A DNA stretch of 64,000 nt from Kibdelosporangium banguiense (lineage in GTDB: Bacteria > Actinomycetota > Actinomycetes > Mycobacteriales > Pseudonocardiaceae), in the NCBI RefSeq assembly GCF_017876405.1, contig NZ_JAGINW010000001.1, positions 2,679,203-2,743,202 on the forward strand. The letters run 5' to 3'. The first letter of the stretch is position 1, and every line of letters begins with the position of its first letter. The notes under the pieces are model-generated. The model was not told the DNA's origin. It made no database searches and saw only the letters and a list, made by a program, of their open reading frames with translations. The position numbers were made by a program, and so were the translations under genes. Below are positions 34,723-43,606 of the stretch, piece by piece.

Positions 34723-35459
34723 GGTTGCTCAAGAACATTGCGTGGTGGCAGTGGCTGCTCGCGGTCGGCGTCGTGGCCGGCCTGCTCGGTGGCGCCTACT
34801 TCAGCAACCGGATGAACAACGTGGTGTACACGTCGTCCGCAGAGGTTCTGATGACCGGGCAGGGTGATCCGGAACAACCGGACACCGCGTACACGAGCAA
34901 CCAGTACGTGAACCAGCGGATGACCACGTACGCACAGATCGCGTCCAGCGCGCAGGTCACGGCCCCCGCAGCGCAGGCGCTCGGCACCGATCCCGGCACC
35001 CTCGCCTCGCAGATCTCGGCGGCGGTCACCGGCGACACGACCGTGCTCAAGCTCTCGGTGACCGGCCCTTCGCCGGACTTGGCCCGGCGCAACGCGGTCG
35101 CTGTGACCCAGTCGTTCATCAACGCGATCACCAAGCTGGAGACCAACCCCGGCGGTAAGGCCCGCGTGGTCGTGAACGTGATCACCGACCCGTCCACGCC
35201 GCCCGCCCGTTCGGCGCCTGGCCTGTGGTTGTTGCTGCTCGGCGGGTTGCTCGGCGGTCTCGTGGTCGCGGGGATCGCGATCTTCGTACTCAGGTGGCTT
35301 TATCCGCAACGGTTCCAGGTGCGGTTACAGGCCCGGCGCAGGCCCGTCGGCGAGGCCACCAGCCGGATGATGCCGGTGGTCCAGCCGGGCAGGCAGCCGC
35401 CGCCGCAAAATCCGCAGCCACAACCACATCAGCGCACCAACCCGCCGTGGGCTTCATGA
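34719..35459 (+). CDS. Wzz-type chain-length determinant protein
   Basis: 246 residues. A membrane helix at about 14-30 is followed by an extracytoplasmic domain typical of Wzz/capsular polysaccharide co-polymerases (YTSSAEVLMTG, NQYVNQRMTTYAQIA, GDTTVLKLSVTG, PDLARRNAVAV). A second helix (LWLLLLGGLLGGLVVAGIAI) precedes a Pro/Gln-rich cytoplasmic tail. No tyrosine-kinase domain is attached. It probably sets polymer length together with the fusion protein just upstream. GTG 34719 overlaps the previous stop (GTGA) and the ATG of the next gene overlaps its stop. Confidence 0.88.
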   Translation: MRLLKNIAWWQWLLAVGVVAGLLGGAYFSNRMNNVVYTSSAEVLMTGQGDPEQPDTAYTSNQYVNQRMTTYAQIASSAQVTAPAAQALGTDPGTLASQISAAVTGDTTVLKLSVTGPSPDLARRNAVAVTQSFINAITKLETNPGGKARVVVNVITDPSTPPARSAPGLWLLLLGGLLGGLVVAGIAIFVLRWLYPQRFQVRLQARRRPVGEATSRMMPVVQPGRQPPPQNPQPQPHQRTNPPWAS

Positions 35460-36487
35460 CCCGGGTGCTGATGGTCGGGTCCGCGCCCACCGAGCGCGGC
35501 GGTATGGCGACCGTGACGGCGTTGATGCTCAAGCACGGGTCCCGGGTCGCGTCGATCCGGATGATCCCGACACACCGGGAAGGCCCGGCCGGGATGCGGC
35601 TGGCCCTGTGGCTTTCCGGGACCGCCCGGGTTGCCGCTGCGCTGGCGCGCCGGCAGGCCGACGTTCTGCACGCGCACGTGTCCGAGCGTGGCAGCGTTGT
35701 GCGTAAAGGTGTTCTGGTCCTGCTTGCGAAGCTTTTCCGGGTTCCTGTGGTGTTGCACTGCCATGGCGCGGAGTTCATGGACTGGTACCGCGGGTTGCCC
35801 GGTTCGGCCAAGCGGGTGATCGCGTGGACGTTCCGGCAGGCGGATCTGCTTGCTGTGCTGGGTGAATCGTGGCGTACGCGGTATATGTCGCTGCTCGGCG
35901 TCAAGCGTGTGGTGGCGTTGGGCAATCCGATCGAGCTGCCTCCGGCGGTGTCCGACGCGCCTGGTTTCAAGATCGTCTTTCTGGGGCGTTTCGGGGCGCG
36001 GAAGGGCTCGGCGGACGTGCTGACCGCGGTCGCCGGGCTGTCGTCACCGGTCGACCTGGTGATGGCCGGTGACGGCGAGGTCGCCGAGACGCGCGCACTG
36101 GCTGCCCGGCTCGGCGTCCAGGCCGAGATCCACGACTGGCTTTCACCGACCGAGCGGGACCGGATTCTGGCTTCAGCACACGTGTTCGTGCTGCCAAGCC
36201 GGGATGAGGGCCTGCCGATGGCGATGCTCGAGTCGATGGGGCACGGTCTGGTGCCTGTGGTCAGCCCGGTCGGATCCATCGGCGAAGTCGTGCTCGACGG
36301 TGAGAACGGCTTGCTGGTCCAGCCTGGTGACGTGGCCGGCCTGACTCGGGCGCTGGAATCCCTGCTGGCCGATTCCGGTTTGCGGGAACGCCTTGCCAAG
36401 GCCGCCCGGTCCACAGTGGAGCCGTTCGCCATCGAGAACTACATCGAGGACCTCGGACGCCACTGGGACCGGCTCGCTACCTCGTGA
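35456..36487 (+). CDS. GT4 family glycosyltransferase
   Basis: A 343-residue GT-B enzyme with a Gly-rich acceptor loop (SAPTERGGMATV), HAHVSERGSVVRKG and LHCHGAEFMDWY. The donor-binding half has VFLGRFGARKGSADVL and the E-x7-E motif in RDEGLPMAMLESM. It transfers a sugar from a nucleotide donor to the growing lipid-linked unit on the cytoplasmic face. ATG 35456 overlaps the preceding stop. Its 3' end overlaps the converging GH26 gene by 11 bp. Confidence 0.94.
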   Translation: MTRVLMVGSAPTERGGMATVTALMLKHGSRVASIRMIPTHREGPAGMRLALWLSGTARVAAALARRQADVLHAHVSERGSVVRKGVLVLLAKLFRVPVVLHCHGAEFMDWYRGLPGSAKRVIAWTFRQADLLAVLGESWRTRYMSLLGVKRVVALGNPIELPPAVSDAPGFKIVFLGRFGARKGSADVLTAVAGLSSPVDLVMAGDGEVAETRALAARLGVQAEIHDWLSPTERDRILASAHVFVLPSRDEGLPMAMLESMGHGLVPVVSPVGSIGEVVLDGENGLLVQPGDVAGLTRALESLLADSGLRERLAKAARSTVEPFAIENYIEDLGRHWDRLATS

Positions 36488-37736
36488 CCTGCGGCCGGAT
36501 CACCGAACCACGCCCGGTCGCCGACGGTTTCGGCGGCTGACTGCCGGTCGTGCTCGGCCGTGTGGTCGTAGTCGCGCCCGGCTTGGGACGCCAGTCGATG
36601 TTCTCCCGCGTGACCACCCACGGGTCGTTCATCAGCTCCTCGGTGTACTTGTCCCGGGCCAGTTCCATGATCTTGTTCTCCCAGCCGTGCCAGACATGGA
36701 AGTACGTCATGGCCGGGTACGTCTCCCGGATCCGCTTGATGATCGTGCGCGCGTCCCACGAGCCGTCGAGCTTGGTGGAGGGGCCGCATTCGCCGAACCC
36801 GACCGGTTTGCCGGTGGACACCACGTCCTTGTAGTCGTTGTTGGGCGACTCGCCTGTGCGTTCCCCCAGCATCAGCATGTCGTCGTCGTACCGGGTGGGG
36901 CAGACCATGTCGACGTACTCCGAGCCCGGGTAGTACGACAGCGCCGGGCCGTCCCAGGACGCACCGGGCGAGTAGAGCCAGAGCACGTTGTGCAGGTTGC
37001 GGGTCTGGGTGATGTAGTAGAAGACATCCCGGTAGAGGTCGCGGGCGAATGTCTTGCGGGAGGCCATGTCCTGGCCCCACCAGAACCACGATCCGTTGCC
37101 TTCGTGCAGCGGCCGCAGCATCACCACCGCACCCGCCGAGGCCATCTCCTCGACGAGGTCGCCGAGCTTCTCCATCTGCTTGCGCCACAGCGTCCGCTGC
37201 GGTGTCGAGTCCGACGTGGACAGCAGCATCCGCAGATCGGGCTTGGCCGCCTTGGCATCCGGCACCCAGGCGGAACTCGGGCCACCGGTCGGGTTCCACG
37301 GGTTGGTCGGGTGGATGTCCATGGTGATCAGGCCGCCGCGTTTCCAGTGGTCCACCAGGATCTTGGAATCGGCCCGGGTCCACGCGTCGCGCACCATCAC
37401 ACCGACGATCGCCGGGTGCTTGCCGGTGCGCACGGCCAGCTTCTCGACGAAGTACTCGTAGCTGGCCGCGGTGATGTCGTCGATCTGCTGGCCGCTGACG
37501 ACGCGCCTGGCGTCCCTGGTGGGCAGTTCCTTGAACCATCTGAGCAGGGCCTGCGCGTCCGGCGTCGCAGCCGGGTCGGCGGTGATCGGTTTGGTGGTCT
37601 CTTCTTCCGCCGTCTGCTCGGGCGCGAACCACTGCTGTTGCCCCAGCGCGATACCGCCGGCCGCCCCGAGCGCGATCGCCCCGGCCGCTGCCCCAATGAA
37701 TCGGCGCCGTCCGATGTGCTCAGCCATGCCGACCAT
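36477..37736 (-). CDS. Secreted GH26-like endoglycanase (mannanase type)
   Basis: A 419-residue protein with a Tat-like signal (GRRRFIGAAAGAIALGAAGG), then a GH26 TIM-barrel. The acid/base Glu212 is in RPLHEGNGSWFWWG and the nucleophile Glu316 is in PVGFGECGPS, with GGLITMDIHPTNPW and NVLWLYSPG between. GH26 enzymes cut beta-mannans and related chains. Within a polysaccharide locus it could trim or release the polymer made here (inference). A Thr/Pro-rich tail follows the barrel. ATG 37736 is given; ATG 37727 is also possible. It is followed leftward by no close gene on the same strand. Confidence 0.92.
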   Translation of the reverse strand: MVGMAEHIGRRRFIGAAAGAIALGAAGGIALGQQQWFAPEQTAEEETTKPITADPAATPDAQALLRWFKELPTRDARRVVSGQQIDDITAASYEYFVEKLAVRTGKHPAIVGVMVRDAWTRADSKILVDHWKRGGLITMDIHPTNPWNPTGGPSSAWVPDAKAAKPDLRMLLSTSDSTPQRTLWRKQMEKLGDLVEEMASAGAVVMLRPLHEGNGSWFWWGQDMASRKTFARDLYRDVFYYITQTRNLHNVLWLYSPGASWDGPALSYYPGSEYVDMVCPTRYDDDMLMLGERTGESPNNDYKDVVSTGKPVGFGECGPSTKLDGSWDARTIIKRIRETYPAMTYFHVWHGWENKIMELARDKYTEELMNDPWVVTRENIDWRPKPGATTTTRPSTTGSQPPKPSATGRGSVIRPQVTR

Positions 37737-37816
37737 GGAATCATGTCAATAAGTCGAACGCAGTAACCTCATGCCGTGATACTCCCCCTTACGGGTGATT
37801 ATTTTCAGCGAATTGG

Positions 37817-38839
37817 TCAGAGTTTGGCGGCTTGGGCAAGGACATCGGCCAGGCGCTCGACGACATGTGAAGCGCTGAACTCGCGCTCGAAGTGCGTCCG
37901 GCTGGCGTCGCCACGGCGCAGCGCGACCTCTGGATCAGCTAGTTCGCTGAACGCCGCTGCCAGGCCGTCGACGTCGTCCACCCCGATGCCCGGCTCGCCG
38001 GGCGGCTGGAACTCCGGCAACCCGCCGGAGTCCGATACGACCGGAGTGACACCGAGCTGCATCGACAGCAGCTGCACACCGCTTTGCGAAGCGTTGCGGT
38101 AGTGCACGATCGAGCCCTTGGCCCGCCCCAGGATCGGCAGAACGTCCGAATAGGAATAACGCTCCCGCCGCCACTCGCACCGCGGCGGAAGGTCCTGTTC
38201 GGACACGTCGAGCGGGCCATCGCCAAGCAGCAGGAGCCGGTCGCCCTTGTGCTGCCCGGAAAGCAGGTGCTTCTCCCAAGCGCGCAACGCGATCGGCACG
38301 TTCTTGTACGGCGACATCCGGCCGTAGAGCACGAAGTCACGCCGGTCCGTCGAGCGCTCCGGCAGGTCCTTCTCGCGGACATCGCTGGTCAGCGGCACAA
38401 CACTGGCCGGGTACGGCAACCGTTTCGCCACATACTCACTGAACGCGACCACACGCGTGGCGCGGTTGCTGAACCGGTTGAAGAGGCGCCGCTGCCACGC
38501 GGGCCGGACTTCCGTCTGGTCGTGCGGCGCGTCGTCGTGGATCACGTGCACCATCGGCGCGAGCCGTGCCAGCATCAGCCAGCGGGGGTCCCAGACCAGT
38601 TCGACGACCACCACGCTGGGCTGCCAGCGCTTGACCTCGCGCACGGTCCGCAGCAGCGGCCCGATCGTGCGCATGTCCTTCGGTCTCGGGTCGAGGACCC
38701 GCTCGTACGGCAGCGGGGACATCTTCTCGTAGTGCTGATCCGAGGTGATCAGCAGGCACTCGTGGCCGGCGTCGCGCAGCGCTTCCACATGCACCCTGGA
38801 CAGCGTGCGCATCCAGGGCGAGAGCCAGAGGACTCTCAT
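37817..38839 (-). CDS. GT4-like glycosyltransferase
   Basis: A 340-residue GT-B glycosyltransferase: N-terminal MRVLWLSPWMRTLSRVHVEA, HDDAPHDQ in the acceptor half, then FVLYGRMSPYKNVPIAL, LLLLGDGPL and the donor-half SQSGVQLLSMQLGVTPVVSD. ATG 38839 overlaps the stop of the upstream bifunctional glycosyltransferase (ATGA), so both are co-translated. Longer upstream frames to 39187 are shadows of that gene. Sugar specificity cannot be inferred. Confidence 0.9.
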   Translation of the reverse strand: MRVLWLSPWMRTLSRVHVEALRDAGHECLLITSDQHYEKMSPLPYERVLDPRPKDMRTIGPLLRTVREVKRWQPSVVVVELVWDPRWLMLARLAPMVHVIHDDAPHDQTEVRPAWQRRLFNRFSNRATRVVAFSEYVAKRLPYPASVVPLTSDVREKDLPERSTDRRDFVLYGRMSPYKNVPIALRAWEKHLLSGQHKGDRLLLLGDGPLDVSEQDLPPRCEWRRERYSYSDVLPILGRAKGSIVHYRNASQSGVQLLSMQLGVTPVVSDSGGLPEFQPPGEPGIGVDDVDGLAAAFSELADPEVALRRGDASRTHFEREFSASHVVERLADVLAQAAKL

Positions 38840-40743
38840 CGCGCCGCCGCGATAGCGGTCTCGTAGGCATCCGTCATTGCGTCCACTGTGTACAGTTCGG
38901 CGGCCCGCCGGGCGCCCGCTTCGGCGAGTGCCGTGAGCCGGGTCGGGTCTTGGATGATCGGGTGCAGCGCTGTTGCCCATGCGGCCGCGGTGACCGGCTC
39001 GACGAGCACCCCGGCGTTGCCATTGTCCAGCAAATCCGGTACTGAACCTACGGCAGACGAGATCACCGGCAGGCCGCGGGCCATGGCTTCCACGATGACC
39101 AGCGGGAACGCCTCGGCCTTGCTCGGCACGCACAGCACGTCGATCCCGGCGAACGCGTGGTCCGGCCCGGGCGAGGCACCGTGCCACGTGATCTTCGGGT
39201 TCGCCGGGGCCATCGCCTGCAGCCGTTCGCGGTCCGGCCCGTCACCGAACAGATCCAGCGTCCAGTCCAGGTCCGGCATCGTGCTCAGGGCTTCGACCAG
39301 CAGATGCGGATTCTTGTGCTCGACCATCCGGCACAGCATGCCCAGCCGCACTTCTCCGTCCGGCCGGTAGGCGCGGGGTGTCTGCGCGGGTACACCGTTC
39401 GGCGCGATGAAATGCCTGGTGTGCAAGGACTGGTGCCGGGTGATGTCGGCCCAGTGCCTCGGCGACAACGCGATCACGCCGTCGCTGCGACTGATCACCT
39501 TGGCCAGCGCGTTGCTGTAGGTCGGCTGGTCAGGCTCGGCCGGCTCATGCGTGGCAGCCAGCCATTTCCCCCGCCGGTTCGCGGCTCGCCAGCCCATCGC
39601 GAACCCGGCCTCGGTGTTCGTCACACCCGTGATGAGCACAGCATCCTTGGTGGGAAGGTCCACCAGGGGCTGCCACCACGGCGTCAGTACGAGCCGTACC
39701 GCCGGGTCGAGCTCCGGCGTCAACGGCCCGAAATGCTGCAGGCAAGCCAAAGTGACCGGATAACCCCGCCTGGCCAGCTCATTGGCCAGCAGAACCCGCT
39801 GCCGCTCGGCCCCGCCCTGACACAGTTCGTTGCTGGTCAACAGAATGCTCGGCAGACCGGTTTTCGCTTTCGCGCGTGCGGCCTGTTTTTCCCGCGCACG
39901 GTCCTTACGATGTGAACGCTGCACCCGATCGAGGACAGTCAGCCCAGCGGTGAAGATCGCGCCAGGGCCGTAGTTGCTCATCCCGAGCATCTCCGCCTGC
40001 CCGGCGCGCAGCAGATCCCTGGACCTGCGCTCCGCCAACGGATCACCCGACATCGTGCCACCCGCACCATGTGTCACATCGGTCTCGTCGGCCAGCACCA
40101 GCCGCCACCCCTTGGCGTGCGCCCGTGCCTGCCACTCCGACTCTTCGCCGTACAGGAAGAACTTCTCGTCCAGCCCACCCAGCTCCCGCCAGGCCCGCCC
40201 CGAAATCAGCAGGCAGCAACCACTGAGATAGCCATCAACCAGATCCGGCTGCTCAGGGTAGTAATCGGAGACCGGCCGCCCCCGCAGCCTCTTGCCGTAC
40301 CCCGAATGACTGACCAACGCCCGCACCACAGTCTGCTTGCGCCGCGCCACATCCCAATCCGGCCCACCCACCGGCTCGGCAACCTTCGGCGAAACCGCCG
40401 CCACACCATCTTCCCGCAAGGCGGCCCGCGCCTTGACCAACGGCCCCGTCAGCTCGGCATCCGGATTGAGCAACAACAGGTCAGCATCCCCAACCCGCCC
40501 CGCCAGCCCGTTCACAGCCTTCGCATAACCAACGTTCCGCTCCGAGAAAACCCACTCAACCTCGGGATATTCATCCGCCAGCGCCCGCACATCCGCACTG
40601 CCCTCAGACAAGTTGTCCCACACCAGGACCCTCGTCCCAGCCAGATGCTTGTACACACTGTCCAGACACCGCCGCAGCAGATCCGCCCGCCGATAACTCA
40701 CCACCAGCACAACAAGCCGACGGACACCCTGCTCCTCTATCAC
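38836..40743 (-). CDS. Bifunctional GT2-GT4 glycosyltransferase
   Basis: A 635-residue protein with two catalytic halves. Residues about 1-270 are a GT2/rhamnosyltransferase-type GT-A domain (VVSYRRADLLRRCLDSV, SERNVGYAKAVNGL, LLLNPDAEL, YGEESEWQARA). After a basic linker (RSHRKDRAREKQAARAKAK), residues about 295-635 are a GT4 GT-B domain (ELCQGGAERQRVLLA, RLGMLCRMVEHKNPHLLVEA, SKAEAFPLVIVEAMARGLPV). Two successive sugars could be added by one polypeptide. The start is GTG 40743. It forms a two-gene leftward operon with the GT at 37817. Confidence 0.92.
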   Translation of the reverse strand: MIEEQGVRRLVVLVVSYRRADLLRRCLDSVYKHLAGTRVLVWDNLSEGSADVRALADEYPEVEWVFSERNVGYAKAVNGLAGRVGDADLLLLNPDAELTGPLVKARAALREDGVAAVSPKVAEPVGGPDWDVARRKQTVVRALVSHSGYGKRLRGRPVSDYYPEQPDLVDGYLSGCCLLISGRAWRELGGLDEKFFLYGEESEWQARAHAKGWRLVLADETDVTHGAGGTMSGDPLAERRSRDLLRAGQAEMLGMSNYGPGAIFTAGLTVLDRVQRSHRKDRAREKQAARAKAKTGLPSILLTSNELCQGGAERQRVLLANELARRGYPVTLACLQHFGPLTPELDPAVRLVLTPWWQPLVDLPTKDAVLITGVTNTEAGFAMGWRAANRRGKWLAATHEPAEPDQPTYSNALAKVISRSDGVIALSPRHWADITRHQSLHTRHFIAPNGVPAQTPRAYRPDGEVRLGMLCRMVEHKNPHLLVEALSTMPDLDWTLDLFGDGPDRERLQAMAPANPKITWHGASPGPDHAFAGIDVLCVPSKAEAFPLVIVEAMARGLPVISSAVGSVPDLLDNGNAGVLVEPVTAAAWATALHPIIQDPTRLTALAEAGARRAAELYTVDAMTDAYETAIAAAR

Positions 40744-41064
40744 GCCGAGTCACCTTACTCACGCCCGCCGACACCCCGACCACATCCCGACCACAGGCCC
40801 TCAGACGAAGCCAGATGCGCGTCCTACCCATGTCGAGTCCTTTCACCCAGTCGTGTAATCCCCGTGCGAACGGCCCACTCGCCCGGGTTCACCCCTGGAA
40901 AATCCCTGCTCAAACCCCATTCCCTGTAGACTGGACCAGGGACGCCCCCTGGGATGGGTGGGGGATTGTCTTTTTCTTATGGTGGGGCGGCGGGGTTCTG
41001 CTGGTGGAGCGAGTTCGCGCTTGAGCAGCCTCTCCGGCCTGGAACGTTGCGGGATGCGGCCCAG
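40744..41064. other. Non-coding stretch between leftward GT and flippase genes
   Basis: 321 bp. A small hairpin CCAGGG-ACGCC-CCCTGG (about 40937-40953) is followed on the plus strand by a T-rich run near 40970-40980, but no rightward gene ends here. Otherwise nothing recognisable. It should contain the promoter for the leftward pair 40743-37817. Confidence 0.4.
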
Positions 41065-42522
41065 TCAGGCTGGGGATGTGCCCTGGGAGCGGGAGCCGGG
41101 TTTCATGGCGCCGAGCAGGGCGCCGCGCATTTCGGGTGGGATGGCGCCGCCGAACCAGGCGCCGGCGAAGTAGCCGATCATGCCGGCGATGATCGGGAAC
41201 ACCAGCGGCAGGGACCAGGTCACCAGCATGGCGAGCAGGGACAGGTTCAGGCCGGGGATCAGCCGGAGCATGTACTTCACCGGCAGTGGGTCCACGCCGA
41301 TCTTCTTGAGGCGGAACTGGGTGAACAGGACGCCGGACATCTCGGTGACGATCAGGGCGATGCCGCAGCCGATGGCGCCGAAGTGCGGGATCAGCACGAT
41401 GTTCAGGGTGATGTTCACGACCAGGTTCACCGCGGACAGTGTGGTGAGGAACCGTTGCTGGTGGGCGGCGACCATGGCGTCGCTGATGATCGAGGTCAGG
41501 AAGCTGATGGCGCACGCGATGAAGAACAGCCGCAGGACCGGGGTGGCGCCGTCGGCGAACTCGTCGGTGCCTACGGCGGTCACGAGGCGCTCGGCCAGTG
41601 GGATGCCAAGTACGGCAACGGGTGTGGCAAAAAGCAACAGGAATCGGTAGCCGCTGGCCACGGCGCGGCGGAAGCGCTCCGGATCGGTTGCGTAGCCTTC
41701 GTTGATTGTGGACAGTGCGGTTCGCGAGAACACCTGCGGGAGCATGTTCAGGGTGAAGGCCAGTTGCACGGCTATTCCGTACGCGGCGACTTCGCGGGTG
41801 TTGGCGAGCAGCGAGAGCAGGACGCCGTCCACCCGCCAGTAGATCACGCCGATCAGCATGATCAGGGTGAACGGGATGCTCTCCTTGACCAGGCTGATCG
41901 TGTCCTCGACGTGGAAGACCGGGCGCAACGCCGTCAGCCTGTGCGCCGCGAGTCCGGTCACCACCATCTTGATCAGCTGCGGCAGGATCTGGACCGCGCA
42001 CATGGCGAGCAGGCCGGAGTCGGTCCACGCCACCGCCGCGGCTGAGCCGAGGGTGGCCACGCGGGCGAAGAACTCGGAGGTCGCGACGGGGCCGTACTTG
42101 ACGTGGACGTCGAAGACCGCGTCGAAACAGGAGGCGATGGCGTTGCAGACGAGCCCGGCCGCGAGTACCAGCAGCGCTGCCTGGATCTCCGGATCGTCGT
42201 AGGTCAGCACGCCGACAGCGCCCGCTGTCAACGCCAACGGAACCGCGTAGACCATCGAAAACGTCAGGTCCATGCCGATCAGCCTGGTGAGCGAGGCCCC
42301 TTCGCGCCCGCTCACCCTCCGCACGATCACGGTGCCGATGCCCTGTGAGGTCAGGGTCTCGAACAGCCCGATGAACACGATCGCCGTGGTCATCACGCCG
42401 TAGCCATGTTCACCCAGGTATTGGGTCGCTATACCGAGCGTGACGATTGCCAACGGCAATGCGGTTACCCGCGCCACTACTTGGAGGGCGACCCCTCGCG
42501 CGATTGCCGCCGCCCTGGACAC
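41065..42522 (-). CDS. Polysaccharide flippase (MOP/Wzx type) 1
   Basis: A 485-residue protein of about 12-14 helices with the polysaccharide-transporter pattern (YLGEHGYGVMTTAIVFIGLF, TLTSQGIGTVIVRRVSG near the N-terminus, LAAGLVCNAIASCFDAVF, IPFTLIMLIGVIYWRVDGVLL). It would flip the lipid-linked repeat unit to the outer leaflet. It starts with GTG 42522 and is divergent from the glycosyltransferase at 42594, with only 71 bp between them for both promoters. A second flippase of the same superfamily lies at 61969. Confidence 0.93.
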   Translation of the reverse strand: MSRAAAIARGVALQVVARVTALPLAIVTLGIATQYLGEHGYGVMTTAIVFIGLFETLTSQGIGTVIVRRVSGREGASLTRLIGMDLTFSMVYAVPLALTAGAVGVLTYDDPEIQAALLVLAAGLVCNAIASCFDAVFDVHVKYGPVATSEFFARVATLGSAAAVAWTDSGLLAMCAVQILPQLIKMVVTGLAAHRLTALRPVFHVEDTISLVKESIPFTLIMLIGVIYWRVDGVLLSLLANTREVAAYGIAVQLAFTLNMLPQVFSRTALSTINEGYATDPERFRRAVASGYRFLLLFATPVAVLGIPLAERLVTAVGTDEFADGATPVLRLFFIACAISFLTSIISDAMVAAHQQRFLTTLSAVNLVVNITLNIVLIPHFGAIGCGIALIVTEMSGVLFTQFRLKKIGVDPLPVKYMLRLIPGLNLSLLAMLVTWSLPLVFPIIAGMIGYFAGAWFGGAIPPEMRGALLGAMKPGSRSQGTSPA

Positions 42523-42593
42523 GGGCCGTAGTCTAGTAACTTCGCGTTGCCGCAGATCCCATGCGGTGCCACGGCGATGCGGAGGTCAATACA

Positions 42594-43592
42594 GTGCGCG
42601 CATACCTCGAGTTGTCGCACGGTCTGCATCCCGCCGAATGGAGTAGCAGACACTCAAAAGGTGAGGTTCCCGATCACTGGCCGTACGGCCTGGACCGGCT
42701 TGATCACTATGGCGTCCGGCCGGTCATGCGGATTCCCCGCCGTGGGCGCGTGGCCGAGCGGCTCGGCCGCGCGTCGCGCCACCGATTGGGTGGCTACGAA
42801 TGGGTGGATGCCTTCCGCCGCAACAGCGGTGACGTGGTGCTGTGCTGGGACGAGTACTCAGGCGTGCCGGCGATCCTCCGGGAACGCAAGAAACCCGTGG
42901 TCACAGGCGTTGTCTGGCTGACCGACGACCCTGCGCCACGCACCGCCTGGTTCGCTCGGCGGGCGCTGCCCAAAGCGGCCGGCGTGTGGGCGTCCTCAAG
43001 CGCGATGATCCCCCGATTGAGGGATGACTGGGGAGTCAAGAACCCCCGGCACATCCCGCTCGGCATCGACGTGGACTTCTTCCAGCCGCAGGACAACACC
43101 GAGCACGGCCTGGTGGTCAGCGCCGGCAATGACCGCCACCGAGACCACCACCTGCTGATCCGTGCGATCGGCAAGGTCCCCGGCGCACGCCTGGAGATTG
43201 CGACCCGGCTGCCCATCCCGGACAACTTCGCCCGCACCGGCCTGAACGAAGGCCAGGTCCGCGATCTGTACGGACGCGCGAGCGTGGTCGCGGTCGCCAC
43301 CACTCCGAACGTGCACGCCTCTGGCCTCACGGTCACTCTCGAGGCGATGGCCTGCGGCCGCCCCGTGGTGATTCCGGACACTCCGGGCCTCGCCGAGTAC
43401 GTCACTCCGGAAGAAACCGGATTGGTCTATCCGGTCGGCGATGAGGACGCGTTGGCCAAATGTATCCAGCGGCTGGTCGCCGACGACGCGATGGCCCTGG
43501 CAATGGGCCAGGCCGCACGCCGTAGGGTCGTGCGGGAATTCAGCACCGAGCTCCAAGCCGCCCGGCTGGCGGAGCTCATTCACCAAATCTGA
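42594..43592 (+). CDS. GT4-like glycosyltransferase (tandem paralogue A)
   Basis: 332 residues. GTG 42594 is chosen because GGAGG lies 8 nt upstream; an ATG at 42561 has no such site. The protein has LELSHGLHPAEWSSRHSKGE, VVLCWDEYSGVPAIL, IPRLRDDWGV, HIPLGIDVDFFQP, ASVVAVATTPNVHASGLTVT and LEAMACGRPVVIPDTPGLAEYV, a GT-B donor domain. It is clearly related to the next gene (shared ELxHxLxxAxW, VLCWDExxGxPA, DDWGV, LEAMACGRP), so the pair arose by tandem duplication and divergence. Sugar unknown. Confidence 0.9.
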   Translation: MRAYLELSHGLHPAEWSSRHSKGEVPDHWPYGLDRLDHYGVRPVMRIPRRGRVAERLGRASRHRLGGYEWVDAFRRNSGDVVLCWDEYSGVPAILRERKKPVVTGVVWLTDDPAPRTAWFARRALPKAAGVWASSSAMIPRLRDDWGVKNPRHIPLGIDVDFFQPQDNTEHGLVVSAGNDRHRDHHLLIRAIGKVPGARLEIATRLPIPDNFARTGLNEGQVRDLYGRASVVAVATTPNVHASGLTVTLEAMACGRPVVIPDTPGLAEYVTPEETGLVYPVGDEDALAKCIQRLVADDAMALAMGQAARRRVVREFSTELQAARLAELIHQI

Positions 43593-43606
43593 TCAGGAGC
43601 CTGACT

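Noticed and set aside
40937..40980. Hairpin with T-rich tail as a rightward terminator
   Set aside because: No rightward gene ends before it and the stem is only 6 bp.
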